From Prevotella sp. UBA3757 (lineage in GTDB: Bacteria; Bacteroidota; Bacteroidia; Bacteroidales; Bacteroidaceae), in contig DFGF01000093.1 in NCBI GenBank assembly GCA_002371715.1, positions 6,178 to 20,893 on the forward strand: a DNA stretch of 14,716 bases, written 5' to 3'. The notes beneath the pieces are model-generated. The model searched no databases. It saw only the letters and a list, made by a program, of their open reading frames with translations, and was not told the DNA's origin. The position numbers were made by a program, and so were the translations under genes. Below are positions 5,742 to 12,109 of the stretch, in pieces. The first letter of the stretch is position 1; every line of letters starts with the position of its first letter.

Positions 5742-7202
5742 ATGGGTGGCTTCTTTGGCACTATCTCCAAACAAGATTGCGTAAACGATTTGTTTTACGG
5801 AACTGACTACAATTCGCACTTAGGTACAAAACGCGCCGGTATGGTGACATTCGACGAGAAGAGTGGCTTCCACCGCTCGATTCACTCGCTGGAGCGCGCC
5901 TATTTCCGTTCGCGCTTCGAGGACGAACTCGACGAGTTCAAGGGCCATCAGGGACTGGGCGTCATCAGCGACACCGACCCGCAGCCCATCATCGTCAACT
6001 CGCACCTGGGGCGATATGCCGTGGTAACCGTGGCGAAAATCAATAACCTGCGAGAGATAGCCGAGGAGCTGCTGGCCCAGCGCATGCACCTGAGCGAGAT
6101 GTCGGCCAACAATATCAACCAGACCGAACTCGTGGCTCTGCTCATCAATATGGGTGACACGTTCGTGGAGGGCATCAATTTGGTTTACAAGAAGATAGAT
6201 GGCTCGTGCTCGATGCTGATACTGACTGAGGACGGCATCATTGCCGCCCGCGACTTCTTGGGCCGTACGCCCATCGTCATCGGCCAGAAGCGGCTGCACC
6301 GGCTGTCACCCATCGGCACCGACGAGCTGTTGGAGGCCTATGCCGTCAGTAGCGAGACCACCAGTTTCCCAAACCTTGACTATCGCGTGGTGCGCGACCT
6401 GGGACCGGGAGAAATCGTGCGCGTCAAGGCCGACGGCATCGAGGTGCTGCAGAAGCCTTTCTCGCGGTGCCAGATATGCTCGTTCCTGTGGGTTTACTAC
6501 GGTTTTCCCGCCAGCGACTACGAGGGTATCAATACGGAATATGCCCGCGAGAAGAACGGACGACTGATGGGCGAGAAGGACGAGGGCGTGGAGGCCGACC
6601 TGGTGTGCGGCATTCCCGACTCGGGGGTAGGTATGGCCCTGGGCTACAGCCACGGCAGCGGCGTGCCCTACAAGCGTGCCGTGCTGAAGTACACGCCGAC
6701 GTGGCCCCGCTCGTTTACCCCCGGCAACCAGAACCGCCGCGACCTGGTGGCCAAGATGAAACTCATACCCAATCCGGCCATTCTGAAGGACCAGCGCATC
6801 GTTTTCTGTGATGACTCCATTGTGCGCGGCACCCAGTTGCGCGACAATGTGCGGACGTTCTTCGACAATGGTGCTAAGGAGGTACACGTGCGTATCTCGT
6901 GTCCGCCATTGGTCTATGGTTGTCCGTTCATCGGGTTCACCTCGTCGAAGAGTGACTTGGAACTCATCACCCGTCGCATCATCAAGGACATTGAGGGCGA
7001 CGAAAACAAGAATCTGGAGGCCTATGCCAAGACCGGCTCGCCGGAATACCAGCGCATGGTCAACGAGATAGCCCGGCGACTGGGACTGACCAGTGTGAAA
7101 TTCGCCACGCTGGAGGACCTGATAGAGTCGATAGGACTGCCCAAGGAGCGCGTGTGTACCCACTGTTTCGACGGTTCGTCATACTGTCACGAGAAGGATT
7201 GA
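5742..7202 (+). CDS. Amidophosphoribosyltransferase-like protein with a degenerate glutaminase site
   Basis: This 486-residue protein has the PurF layout: an N-terminal Ntn-hydrolase-type domain (about 1-235) and a C-terminal phosphoribosyltransferase domain. The PRPP-binding loop VFCDDSIVRGTQ (354-365) is intact. Cysteines match the four [4Fe-4S] ligands of B. subtilis PurF: Cys246 (ICSFLWVYY), Cys394 (YGCPF), and Cys472/Cys475 (CTHCFDG). The glutaminase site looks dead. The protein starts MGGFFG instead of MCG, so the nucleophilic Cys after Met is Gly, and the HNGN segment that provides the oxyanion hole reads VAKI (97-100). The promoter lies downstream of the alternative ATG at 5652, and that extension supplies no Cys before GGFFG. 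It may use free ammonia or another amine, or have a different role; canonical PurF is expected elsewhere in the genome. Family assignment is firm; function is inferred. Confidence 0.88.
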   Translation: MGGFFGTISKQDCVNDLFYGTDYNSHLGTKRAGMVTFDEKSGFHRSIHSLERAYFRSRFEDELDEFKGHQGLGVISDTDPQPIIVNSHLGRYAVVTVAKINNLREIAEELLAQRMHLSEMSANNINQTELVALLINMGDTFVEGINLVYKKIDGSCSMLILTEDGIIAARDFLGRTPIVIGQKRLHRLSPIGTDELLEAYAVSSETTSFPNLDYRVVRDLGPGEIVRVKADGIEVLQKPFSRCQICSFLWVYYGFPASDYEGINTEYAREKNGRLMGEKDEGVEADLVCGIPDSGVGMALGYSHGSGVPYKRAVLKYTPTWPRSFTPGNQNRRDLVAKMKLIPNPAILKDQRIVFCDDSIVRGTQLRDNVRTFFDNGAKEVHVRISCPPLVYGCPFIGFTSSKSDLELITRRIIKDIEGDENKNLEAYAKTGSPEYQRMVNEIARRLGLTSVKFATLEDLIESIGLPKERVCTHCFDGSSYCHEKD

Positions 7203-7214
7203 ACGTTGAACGTT
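7199..7214 (+). repeat. Heptamer TTGAACG x2.3 over the stop codon
   Basis: TTGAACG, TTGAACG, TT. The first unit contains the stop TGA (7200-7202) of the phosphoribosyltransferase-like gene. ATTGAACGTT (7198-7207) can pair with AATGTTCAAT (7246-7255) in the next array, 10 bp with one G-U, so the two arrays could fold together in RNA. Confidence 0.7.
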
Positions 7215-7227
7215 AAAAAACAATAAT

Positions 7228-7255
7228 GTTCATTGTGCATTGTTGAATGTTCAAT
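7228..7255 (+). repeat. Degenerate heptamer array GTTCATT x4
   Basis: Units GTTCATT, GTGCATT, GTTGAAT, GTTCAAT. In reverse most units read AATGAAC-like, with TGA on the minus strand. The -33 element of the next promoter (TTG 7243-7245) lies inside the third unit. Confidence 0.65.
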
Positions 7256-7273
7256 GAAAATTGCGTATCTTTG
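7243..7273 (+). promoter_or_regulatory. Promoter for the Nif3-like operon
   Basis: -33 TTG at 7243-7245 and -7 TATCTTTG at 7266-7273 are 20 nt apart. Transcription would start near 7277, about 19 nt before the GTG start at 7296. This rules out earlier in-frame ATGs at 7233 and 7254 as starts for this transcript. Confidence 0.78.
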
Positions 7274-7295
7274 CAGTCTAAAAAAGTATAGAAGC

Positions 7296-8096
7296 GTGAA
7301 AATAAAGCAAGTGCTGAGCGCCCTTGAACGGTTTGCGCCTCTGCCCTTGCAGGAAAGCTGGGATAATGCTGGCCTGCAATTGGGACTGACAGAGGCGGAG
7401 GTTTCAGGGGCATTATTGTGTCTGGACGTCAACGAACCGGTAGTCGACGAGGCCATAGACCGCGGGTGTAACCTCATTGTGAGCCACCACCCGCTGCTGT
7501 TTCGTGGACTGAAGCAGATTACTGGCGGAACCATGGTGGAGCGCTGTGTCATCAAGGCCATCAAGCACGATGTGGTCATCGTGTCGATGCACACCAACAT
7601 GGACAATGCTATGGGCGGCGTCAACTGGAAAATGGCTGAGAAACTGGGACTGACCGGCGTCAGCTTTCTGGCACCCCTCAGCGCCCCGGACCCGTTGCGG
7701 GCAAAAGTGGAGGCTGGCAGCGGCGTGGTGGGCGAACTGCCCGAAGCCATGGAGACGCGGGCGTTTGTGGAACTGGTCAAAAAGCAGTTCACTTGCCAGT
7801 GTGCGCAGTGTAACGAACTGCTGAGACGGCCAGTGCGCAAGGTGGCACTTTGTGGCGGTGCGGGTGACTTTCTGTTGCCAGACGCTGTCAGGCTGGGTGC
7901 CGACGCCTTCATTACGGGTGAGATGCACTACCATCAGTACTTCGGTATGGAGCAGCAGATCCAGATATGCGTCATTGGCCACTACGAGAGTGAGCAGTGG
8001 ACGGCAGAAATCTTCCGTGACATCATTCAACGGGAGTGTCCGGGCGTGCGCTGCGAAGTGACGGCAAACAATACAAATCCAATAAATTATATGTAA
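7296..8096 (+). CDS. Nif3-like dinuclear metal centre protein (DUF34 family)
   Basis: The product belongs to the widely conserved Nif3/YbgI family, often annotated as GTP cyclohydrolase I type 2 homologue; its biochemical role is unsettled. It reads MKIKQVLSALERFAPLPLQE from a GTG start, with SWDNAGLQLG at 21-30. Putative metal ligands are His64/His65 in SHHPLLF, Asp103 in HTNMD, and His229 and Glu233 in GHYESE. At 266 residues it resembles the short YbgI form rather than the roughly 365-residue Bacteroidetes form with an inserted domain. A GTG start is chosen because the promoter lies just upstream and KIKQVLSALE is the usual family beginning. The zinc-ribbon gene follows after 4 nt, so the two form an operon; this linkage of Nif3 and zinc-ribbon proteins is common in bacteria. 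Confidence 0.92.
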   Translation: MKIKQVLSALERFAPLPLQESWDNAGLQLGLTEAEVSGALLCLDVNEPVVDEAIDRGCNLIVSHHPLLFRGLKQITGGTMVERCVIKAIKHDVVIVSMHTNMDNAMGGVNWKMAEKLGLTGVSFLAPLSAPDPLRAKVEAGSGVVGELPEAMETRAFVELVKKQFTCQCAQCNELLRRPVRKVALCGGAGDFLLPDAVRLGADAFITGEMHYHQYFGMEQQIQICVIGHYESEQWTAEIFRDIIQRECPGVRCEVTANNTNPINYM

Positions 8097-8100
8097 AGTT

Positions 8101-8964
8101 ATGGCAAAGAAAGATCCTACGGAAATGCCTGTTGAAGAGCGCCTGAAAACCCTCTTCCAACTGCAGACCACGCTCTCCAGCATTGACGAGAAGCGTGCGC
8201 TTAGGGGTGAGCTGCCCCTGGAGGTACAAGACCTCGAAGACGAGATAGAGGGCCTCTCTATCCGTATTGAGAAAATTCAGACGGAAATTAGCGAATACGA
8301 GCAGGCCGTCACCATGAAGAAGGGCGAGATTGAAACCGCCAAGGCCAGCGTGGAGCGCTACAAGAGCCAGCTCGACGAGGTGAAGAACAACCGTGAGTAC
8401 GACACGCTGTCGAAGGAGATTGAGTTCCAGTCGCTCGAAATTGAGCTCTGCAACAAGAAAATCAAGGAGGCAACGATCAAGATTGAAGAAAAGAAGGAGG
8501 AACTGGCCCGCAACCAGGAGGTGATTGACGACCGCCGTCAGGCCCTGGAACTGAAGAAAAGCGAGCTGGACGAGATCATGGAGGAGACACGCTCGGAAGA
8601 GGAGAAACTGAAAATCAAGGTCAAGGACCTGGAGGCCAAGATTGAGCCGCGCCTGCTGACCTCATTCAAGCGTATCCGCAAGAACGTGCGCAACGGTCTG
8701 GGCATCGTCTACGTGCAGCGTGACGCCTGCGGTGGCTGCTTCAACAAGATTCCACCCCAGCGTCAGCTCGACATCAAGATGCACAAGAAAGTCATCGTCT
8801 GCGAATACTGCGGACGCATCCTGATTGACCCCGAAATGGCCGGCGTCAAGATTGACAAGGTCACAGGCACCGAGGAGAAGAAGACCCGCAAGCGCTCCAT
8901 TCGCAAGACGGTGAAGAAAGATCCTGAGGTCGAAGTACCTGCAGTGCCCGAGGCAGAGGCTTGA
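8101..8964 (+). CDS. Coiled-coil C4-type zinc ribbon protein (CT398-like)
   Basis: This 287-residue protein has a long charged helical region (about 12-180) that should form an antiparallel coiled coil. A C-terminal zinc ribbon follows, with Cys210/Cys213 (CGGC) and Cys234/Cys237 (CEYC) separated by a basic loop. A lysine/arginine-rich and then acidic tail (about 258-287) ends the protein. Members of this family are described as likely nucleic-acid-binding or adaptor proteins, but the function here is not known. It starts 4 nt after the Nif3-like gene and probably shares its transcript, suggesting a joint process. The stop TGA (8962-8964) is the first three bases of a long heptamer array. Convergent with the HsdR-N-type gene. 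Confidence 0.88.
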   Translation: MAKKDPTEMPVEERLKTLFQLQTTLSSIDEKRALRGELPLEVQDLEDEIEGLSIRIEKIQTEISEYEQAVTMKKGEIETAKASVERYKSQLDEVKNNREYDTLSKEIEFQSLEIELCNKKIKEATIKIEEKKEELARNQEVIDDRRQALELKKSELDEIMEETRSEEEKLKIKVKDLEAKIEPRLLTSFKRIRKNVRNGLGIVYVQRDACGGCFNKIPPQRQLDIKMHKKVIVCEYCGRILIDPEMAGVKIDKVTGTEEKKTRKRSIRKTVKKDPEVEVPAVPEAEA

Positions 8965-9038
8965 TGGCTGAAGGCTGATGGCTGATGGCTGATGGCTGAA
9001 GGCTGATGGCTGATGGCTGAAGGCTGATGGCTAAAGGT
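8962..9038 (+). repeat. Heptamer array TGAWGGC x10 (+1 degenerate) between convergent genes
   Basis: Ten contiguous exact units of TGATGGC or TGAAGGC run from 8962 to 9031, followed by the degenerate TAAAGGT (9032-9038). The first unit starts with the zinc-ribbon stop TGA. The minus-strand gene's stop (complement of CTA, 9031-9033) spans the last exact unit and the degenerate one. The whole 66-bp gap is therefore array. The word is not self-complementary, so this is not an intrinsic terminator. The longest and cleanest array in the window. Confidence 0.95.
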
Positions 9039-9480
9039 CGGCGTAGTCGGGAACAGCCTGCAGGAACGTGTAGGACTGGGTGGTGTAGTCCATGCGGCAG
9101 CAAAGATGCTGCAGGCCGTTCGAAACCACGAGATAGTCAACGTGAAGCAGGAGATTATAAGCCGAAATCTGATGAAACACCCGCTGTGTCAGTGGCACGG
9201 TGGGTGCTTTGTATTCTATGATCATCAGCGGCTGCACCACCTTATTATATAATATAGAGTCGCAACGCAGCACCTTCTCGCCACAGTGCAGCGCCACCTC
9301 GTTGGCCAGCAGACCAGCCGGATAGCCCTTATGCTCCACCAGCCAGTGGGTGAAATGCTGGCGCACCCATTCCTCGGGCGTCAAGGCCACGTAGCGGCGG
9401 CGCAGAAAATCGAGGATTTCCGGCTTCTGGCGTGTGCCGCGAAGCTTTACATCGTATGCAGGTAAATTTAATTCGTTCAT
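9031..9480 (-). CDS. Stand-alone HsdR N-terminal-type PD-(D/E)xK domain protein
   Basis: The 149-residue product matches the N-terminal nuclease fold of type I restriction HsdR subunits. Candidate catalytic residues are Glu61, Asp74 (RCDSILY) and Glu89-x-Lys91 (MIIEYKAP), the pattern of a PD-(D/E)xK active site. There is no helicase domain and no neighbouring hsdM or hsdS, so it is not a restriction system. Similar small proteins are common in Bacteroidetes near holA, which fits a housekeeping DNA-repair or processing role, but the function is unknown. It starts at ATG 9480 behind a strong minus-strand promoter, divergent from the cyclophilin-holA operon, and ends inside the heptamer array. 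Confidence 0.85.
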   Translation of the reverse strand: MNELNLPAYDVKLRGTRQKPEILDFLRRRYVALTPEEWVRQHFTHWLVEHKGYPAGLLANEVALHCGEKVLRCDSILYNKVVQPLMIIEYKAPTVPLTQRVFHQISAYNLLLHVDYLVVSNGLQHLCCRMDYTTQSYTFLQAVPDYADL

Positions 9481-9488
9481 TTTGGCTA

Positions 9489-9518
9489 CAAAATTATAAA
9501 AAAAATGCTATTTCTCAA
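9489..9518 (-). promoter_or_regulatory. Promoter for the HsdR-N-type gene
   Basis: On the minus strand, -33 TTG (complement of 9516-9518) and -7 TAATTTTG (complement of 9489-9496) are 19 nt apart. Only 8 nt lie between the -7 box and the ATG, so the leader would be about 5 nt. Confidence 0.75.
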
Positions 9519-9528
9519 CTTTTTTTTG

Positions 9529-9536
9529 TAATTTTG
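9529..9536 (+). promoter_or_regulatory. -7 box for the cyclophilin-holA operon
   Basis: TAATTTTG ends 4 nt before the ATG at 9541, so transcription would begin at or next to the start codon. No good TTG is seen 19-21 nt upstream. The signal peptide fixes the start codon, so this is either a leaderless mRNA or a chance match with the true promoter elsewhere. Confidence 0.55.
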
Positions 9537-9540
9537 CATC

Positions 9541-10314
9541 ATGAACAAGCAAATTATTTTATTCATCATATCAATTATACTTTCTGTCCTTAGCGTCGAT
9601 GCCCAGACCATCACCGCTGAAGTGCTGTTTGAGACGACCGAGGGCAACATACGCATCGGCCTCTACGACGAGACGCCGAAGCATCGTGATAACTTTCTGA
9701 AACTCACCCGTATGCATGTCTACGACTCGTTGTTGTTCCATCGGGTCATCAAGGGCTTTATGATACAGACGGGCGACATCAATAGTAAGCACGCCCGTGC
9801 AGGACAGCGTCTGGGAACGGGCGATTTCGACTATACGCAGGAGCCGGAATTCCGGCTGCCGCAGATATATCATCGTCGGGGCAGTGTGGCCATGGCTCGC
9901 GAACCGGACGATGTAAACCCCGACATGCGCAGTTCGGCATCACAGTTCTATATCGTGTGGGGCAAGCTGCACAGCAGCCAGCAGATAGAGCAGGCCCAGG
10001 AACGGCTGGATACGCTCACCCGCGGACGCGTCAAACTGACACCGGAAATGGTGAAAACGTACAGGTTCAAGGGCGGCACGCCGCACCTGGACGGCCAGTA
10101 CACCGTATTTGGCGAAGTGACGGAAGGGCTGGACATCGTGGAACGCATCCAGAAAGCCGAAACAGACGAGTATGCACGCCCGTTTGAGGACATACGCATA
10201 CTGCGCGCTACCATTACCAAGGACATCCCTAAACAGGCCCCTGAGCCCGTTGTCAAGGACGTACCGAAGAGTAAGGTCAAGAGCAGAGGCAGACCCGTAA
10301 ATCAGAAGAAATAA
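9541..10314 (+). CDS. Exported cyclophilin-type peptidyl-prolyl cis-trans isomerase
   Basis: Cyclophilins isomerise proline peptide bonds; this one should act in the periplasm during protein folding. The 257-residue product starts with a signal peptide (residues 1-21, likely cut after the Ala of VDA; no lipobox Cys). The core motifs are FHRVIKGFMIQTGD (66-79, with catalytic Arg68), SQFYIV (134-139) and LDGQYTVFGEV (183-193). Compared with small bacterial cyclophilins it has an insert of about 37 residues (142-178) between the last two motifs, and a proline/lysine-rich basic tail (229-257). The Trp before LDG in human cyclophilin A is His here. holA starts 1 nt after its stop, so the two are co-transcribed. 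Confidence 0.93.
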   Translation: MNKQIILFIISIILSVLSVDAQTITAEVLFETTEGNIRIGLYDETPKHRDNFLKLTRMHVYDSLLFHRVIKGFMIQTGDINSKHARAGQRLGTGDFDYTQEPEFRLPQIYHRRGSVAMAREPDDVNPDMRSSASQFYIVWGKLHSSQQIEQAQERLDTLTRGRVKLTPEMVKTYRFKGGTPHLDGQYTVFGEVTEGLDIVERIQKAETDEYARPFEDIRILRATITKDIPKQAPEPVVKDVPKSKVKSRGRPVNQKK

Positions 10315-10315
10315 T

Positions 10316-11341
10316 ATGGCCCAGCAGACAGTGACATACGACAGCGTGATGAGCGAGTTGAAAAGTCGCCGTTTTAAACCCGTCTATTATCTGATGGGCG
10401 ATGAATCGTATTATATCGATAAAATCAGTGACTGGATTGCCGACAACGCATTGCCTGAGGATCAGCGCGACTTCAACCAGACCGTGCTGTTCGGGTCAGA
10501 CGTGACGGCCTCGCAGGTGGTGGATGCCGCCAAGCGCTACCCCATGATGGCCGAATATCAGGTCATCATTGTCAAAGAGGCTCAAAACATCAAGCACACC
10601 GAACCGCTGGAGAAATATATGAAGGCACCCATGGCCTCGACCATCCTGGTTATGTGCCACAAAAACGGCAAAATTGACGGGCGCAAGCGCGAATACGTAA
10701 AAGCAATACAACAGGCAGGCGTGCTCTTCGAGAGCATGAAATTGAGAGACCGCGAACTGCCGTCATTCATTGAGCGCTATCTGAAGGCGCAGGGGGCCAC
10801 TATCGATGCCAAGTCGACGCAGATGATAGCCGACGCGATAGGTGCCGACCTGAGCCGACTGACCAGCGAGCTAGACAAGGTGCTGCTGAGCATGACAGGC
10901 GAGGATAGGAGAGTGACCCCACAAATCGTGGAAGACCAAATAGGCGTGAGCAAGGACTTCAACGGTTTTGAACTGCGCGATGCTGTCATCAACAAGGACG
11001 TATACAAGGCAAATCTGATAATCAAATATTTTGACGAAAATCCTAAGGCGGGCAGTATCTATGCTTTTCTCCCGTTGCTCTTTAATTACTTCCAAAACCT
11101 CATGATTGCTTATTATTGTCCAAACCGCAACAGCCAGGAAGCACTGGCGCAATGGTTGGATATGAAGAGTCCATGGGGTGCGAGAGACTACCTGACAGGG
11201 ATGAGAAATTACACGGGAACGAAGGTTCTACATATAATTAGCAAAATGAGAGAAATGGATGCCAAAAGTAAGGGCTTAGACAACCCCAATACGGGGCCTG
11301 GAGAGCTCATGAAAGAGCTAATTTTCTTTATACTTCACTAA
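10316..11341 (+). CDS. holA: DNA polymerase III, delta subunit
   Basis: Delta is the clamp-loader subunit that opens the beta sliding clamp for loading onto primed DNA. The 341-residue product is of normal length. It begins MAQQTVTYDSVMSELKSRRF and has the family-typical KPVYYLMGDESYYIDKI, the clamp-contacting N-terminal domain with RYPMMAEYQVIIVKEAQ, and the later GADLSRLTSELDKVLL helix pair and helical C-terminal collar region. It lacks a Walker A motif, as expected for delta. The ATG lies 1 nt after the cyclophilin stop. A strong intrinsic terminator begins directly after the TAA stop, so the operon ends here. Confidence 0.95.
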   Translation: MAQQTVTYDSVMSELKSRRFKPVYYLMGDESYYIDKISDWIADNALPEDQRDFNQTVLFGSDVTASQVVDAAKRYPMMAEYQVIIVKEAQNIKHTEPLEKYMKAPMASTILVMCHKNGKIDGRKREYVKAIQQAGVLFESMKLRDRELPSFIERYLKAQGATIDAKSTQMIADAIGADLSRLTSELDKVLLSMTGEDRRVTPQIVEDQIGVSKDFNGFELRDAVINKDVYKANLIIKYFDENPKAGSIYAFLPLLFNYFQNLMIAYYCPNRNSQEALAQWLDMKSPWGARDYLTGMRNYTGTKVLHIISKMREMDAKSKGLDNPNTGPGELMKELIFFILH

Positions 11342-11342
11342 C

Positions 11343-11371
11343 AAAATGGCCTCTTTCGAGGCCATTTTTTT
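11343..11371 (+). terminator. Rho-independent terminator after holA
   Basis: AAAATGGCCTC, loop TTTC, GAGGCCATTTT is a perfect 11-bp stem running into seven Ts (11365-11371). It begins 1 nt after the holA stop. The A/T-flanked stem could work in both directions. Confidence 0.95.
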
Positions 11372-12033
11372 CTAGAACAGCATTTTCGGCAGACATAAAA
11401 TTCTGGCCTCAAATGCCCATAACAAAAGGGATTCGGCCGTTTTTTAAGCCCTTATTTTTCGCGAATTTCCAGCTTCGTGAACGATGGTTTAGAATTTGCT
11501 GAAAATGCCGAATTTTCGCCTCAACGCCTCCTACAGATTCAGGATTTGCAAACATTAACGTTTTGTTTTGTAGATTTAGAAATCAAAATTAAGTTTGAAA
11601 GTTTAGAGTATTAGAAATACAAATAGATATATTTTAATTTGTAAAACAGAATTAAGACTTCGAACTTTAGTTTCATAAACACAAATATTAAGTTTACGAA
11701 TAAATATTCATATTTATCCATTATACGTAATTATATGATAATACTCTATTATTCAGTTATTTACATTGAATTTACGAATCTGTTATTATGATATTTATGC
11801 TTTATTTGCCCATTTAGTGCCCTAAATCCCTTTATAGCTGCTAACAGTGCCGAAAACACCTATTTTACATTCAGCCATTTACTATTTTTGACCTCATTAA
11901 AGGTTTGTATGGATTTATAACTTTAAATTCAGAATTCTGAAACACAAATCAGATTTTAGCTTTCTTGATTTCATGGTTTAGAATTTTAAATCGCGAATCT
12001 AAACTTAAGGAATCAAAATTCTCTTTAGATTTC
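11372..12033. other. Gene-free AT-rich stretch with recurring words
   Basis: No credible coding sequence, tRNA or rRNA is visible on either strand. A 14-nt word ATGGTTTAGAATTT occurs exactly at 11484-11497 and 11973-11986. AATCAAAATT occurs at 11581-11590 and 12011-12020, and TTTACGAA at 11693-11700 and 11771-11778. TTAAGTTT or its complement AAACTTAA appears several times. Base composition differs sharply from the genes on both sides. It may be the control region of the downstream regulator, a decayed mobile segment, or hold an unrecognised small RNA. Confidence 0.6.
11405..11445 (+). terminator. Possible second, imperfect terminator
   Basis: GGCC (11405-11408) pairs with GGCC (11435-11438), with AAT/ATT and CCC/GGG pairs inside and a 9-nt loop, followed by six Ts (11440-11445). 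The stem is broken by an internal loop and a bulge, so this is weaker than the holA terminator and could be a small-RNA 3' end or coincidence. Confidence 0.35.
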
Positions 12034-12064
12034 TTGTATAATTCAATTTTTTGTTTTACCTTTG
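12034..12064 (+). promoter_or_regulatory. Promoter for the XRE-type regulator
   Basis: -33 TTG at 12034-12036 and -7 TACCTTTG at 12057-12064 are 20 nt apart. Transcription would start near 12068, leaving about 12 nt to the ATG at 12080 or about 42 nt to the ATG at 12110. Confidence 0.8.
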
Positions 12065-12109
12065 TAAACTGAACAAAAAATGGCATTTTTGCCCCTATTT
12101 CAGAATAGA

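Noticed and set aside
6306..7163. Minus-strand open frame (285 codons) opposite the PurF-like gene
   Set aside because: It is a shadow of the real gene with no family features.
7233..7295. Earlier in-frame ATGs for the Nif3-like gene
   Set aside because: They precede or overlap the promoter at 7243-7273, and family homology begins at the GTG at 7296.
8962..9038. CRISPR array
   Set aside because: Units are 7 nt and contiguous with no spacers, and no cas genes are present.
9031..9480. Part of a type I restriction-modification system
   Set aside because: Only the N-terminal nuclease-type domain is present, with no helicase, methylase or specificity gene nearby.
11372..12079. tRNA, rRNA or other standard RNA gene
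   Set aside because: I saw no cloverleaf, CCA end or conserved rRNA segments; the region is too AT-rich and lacks stable long stems by eye.
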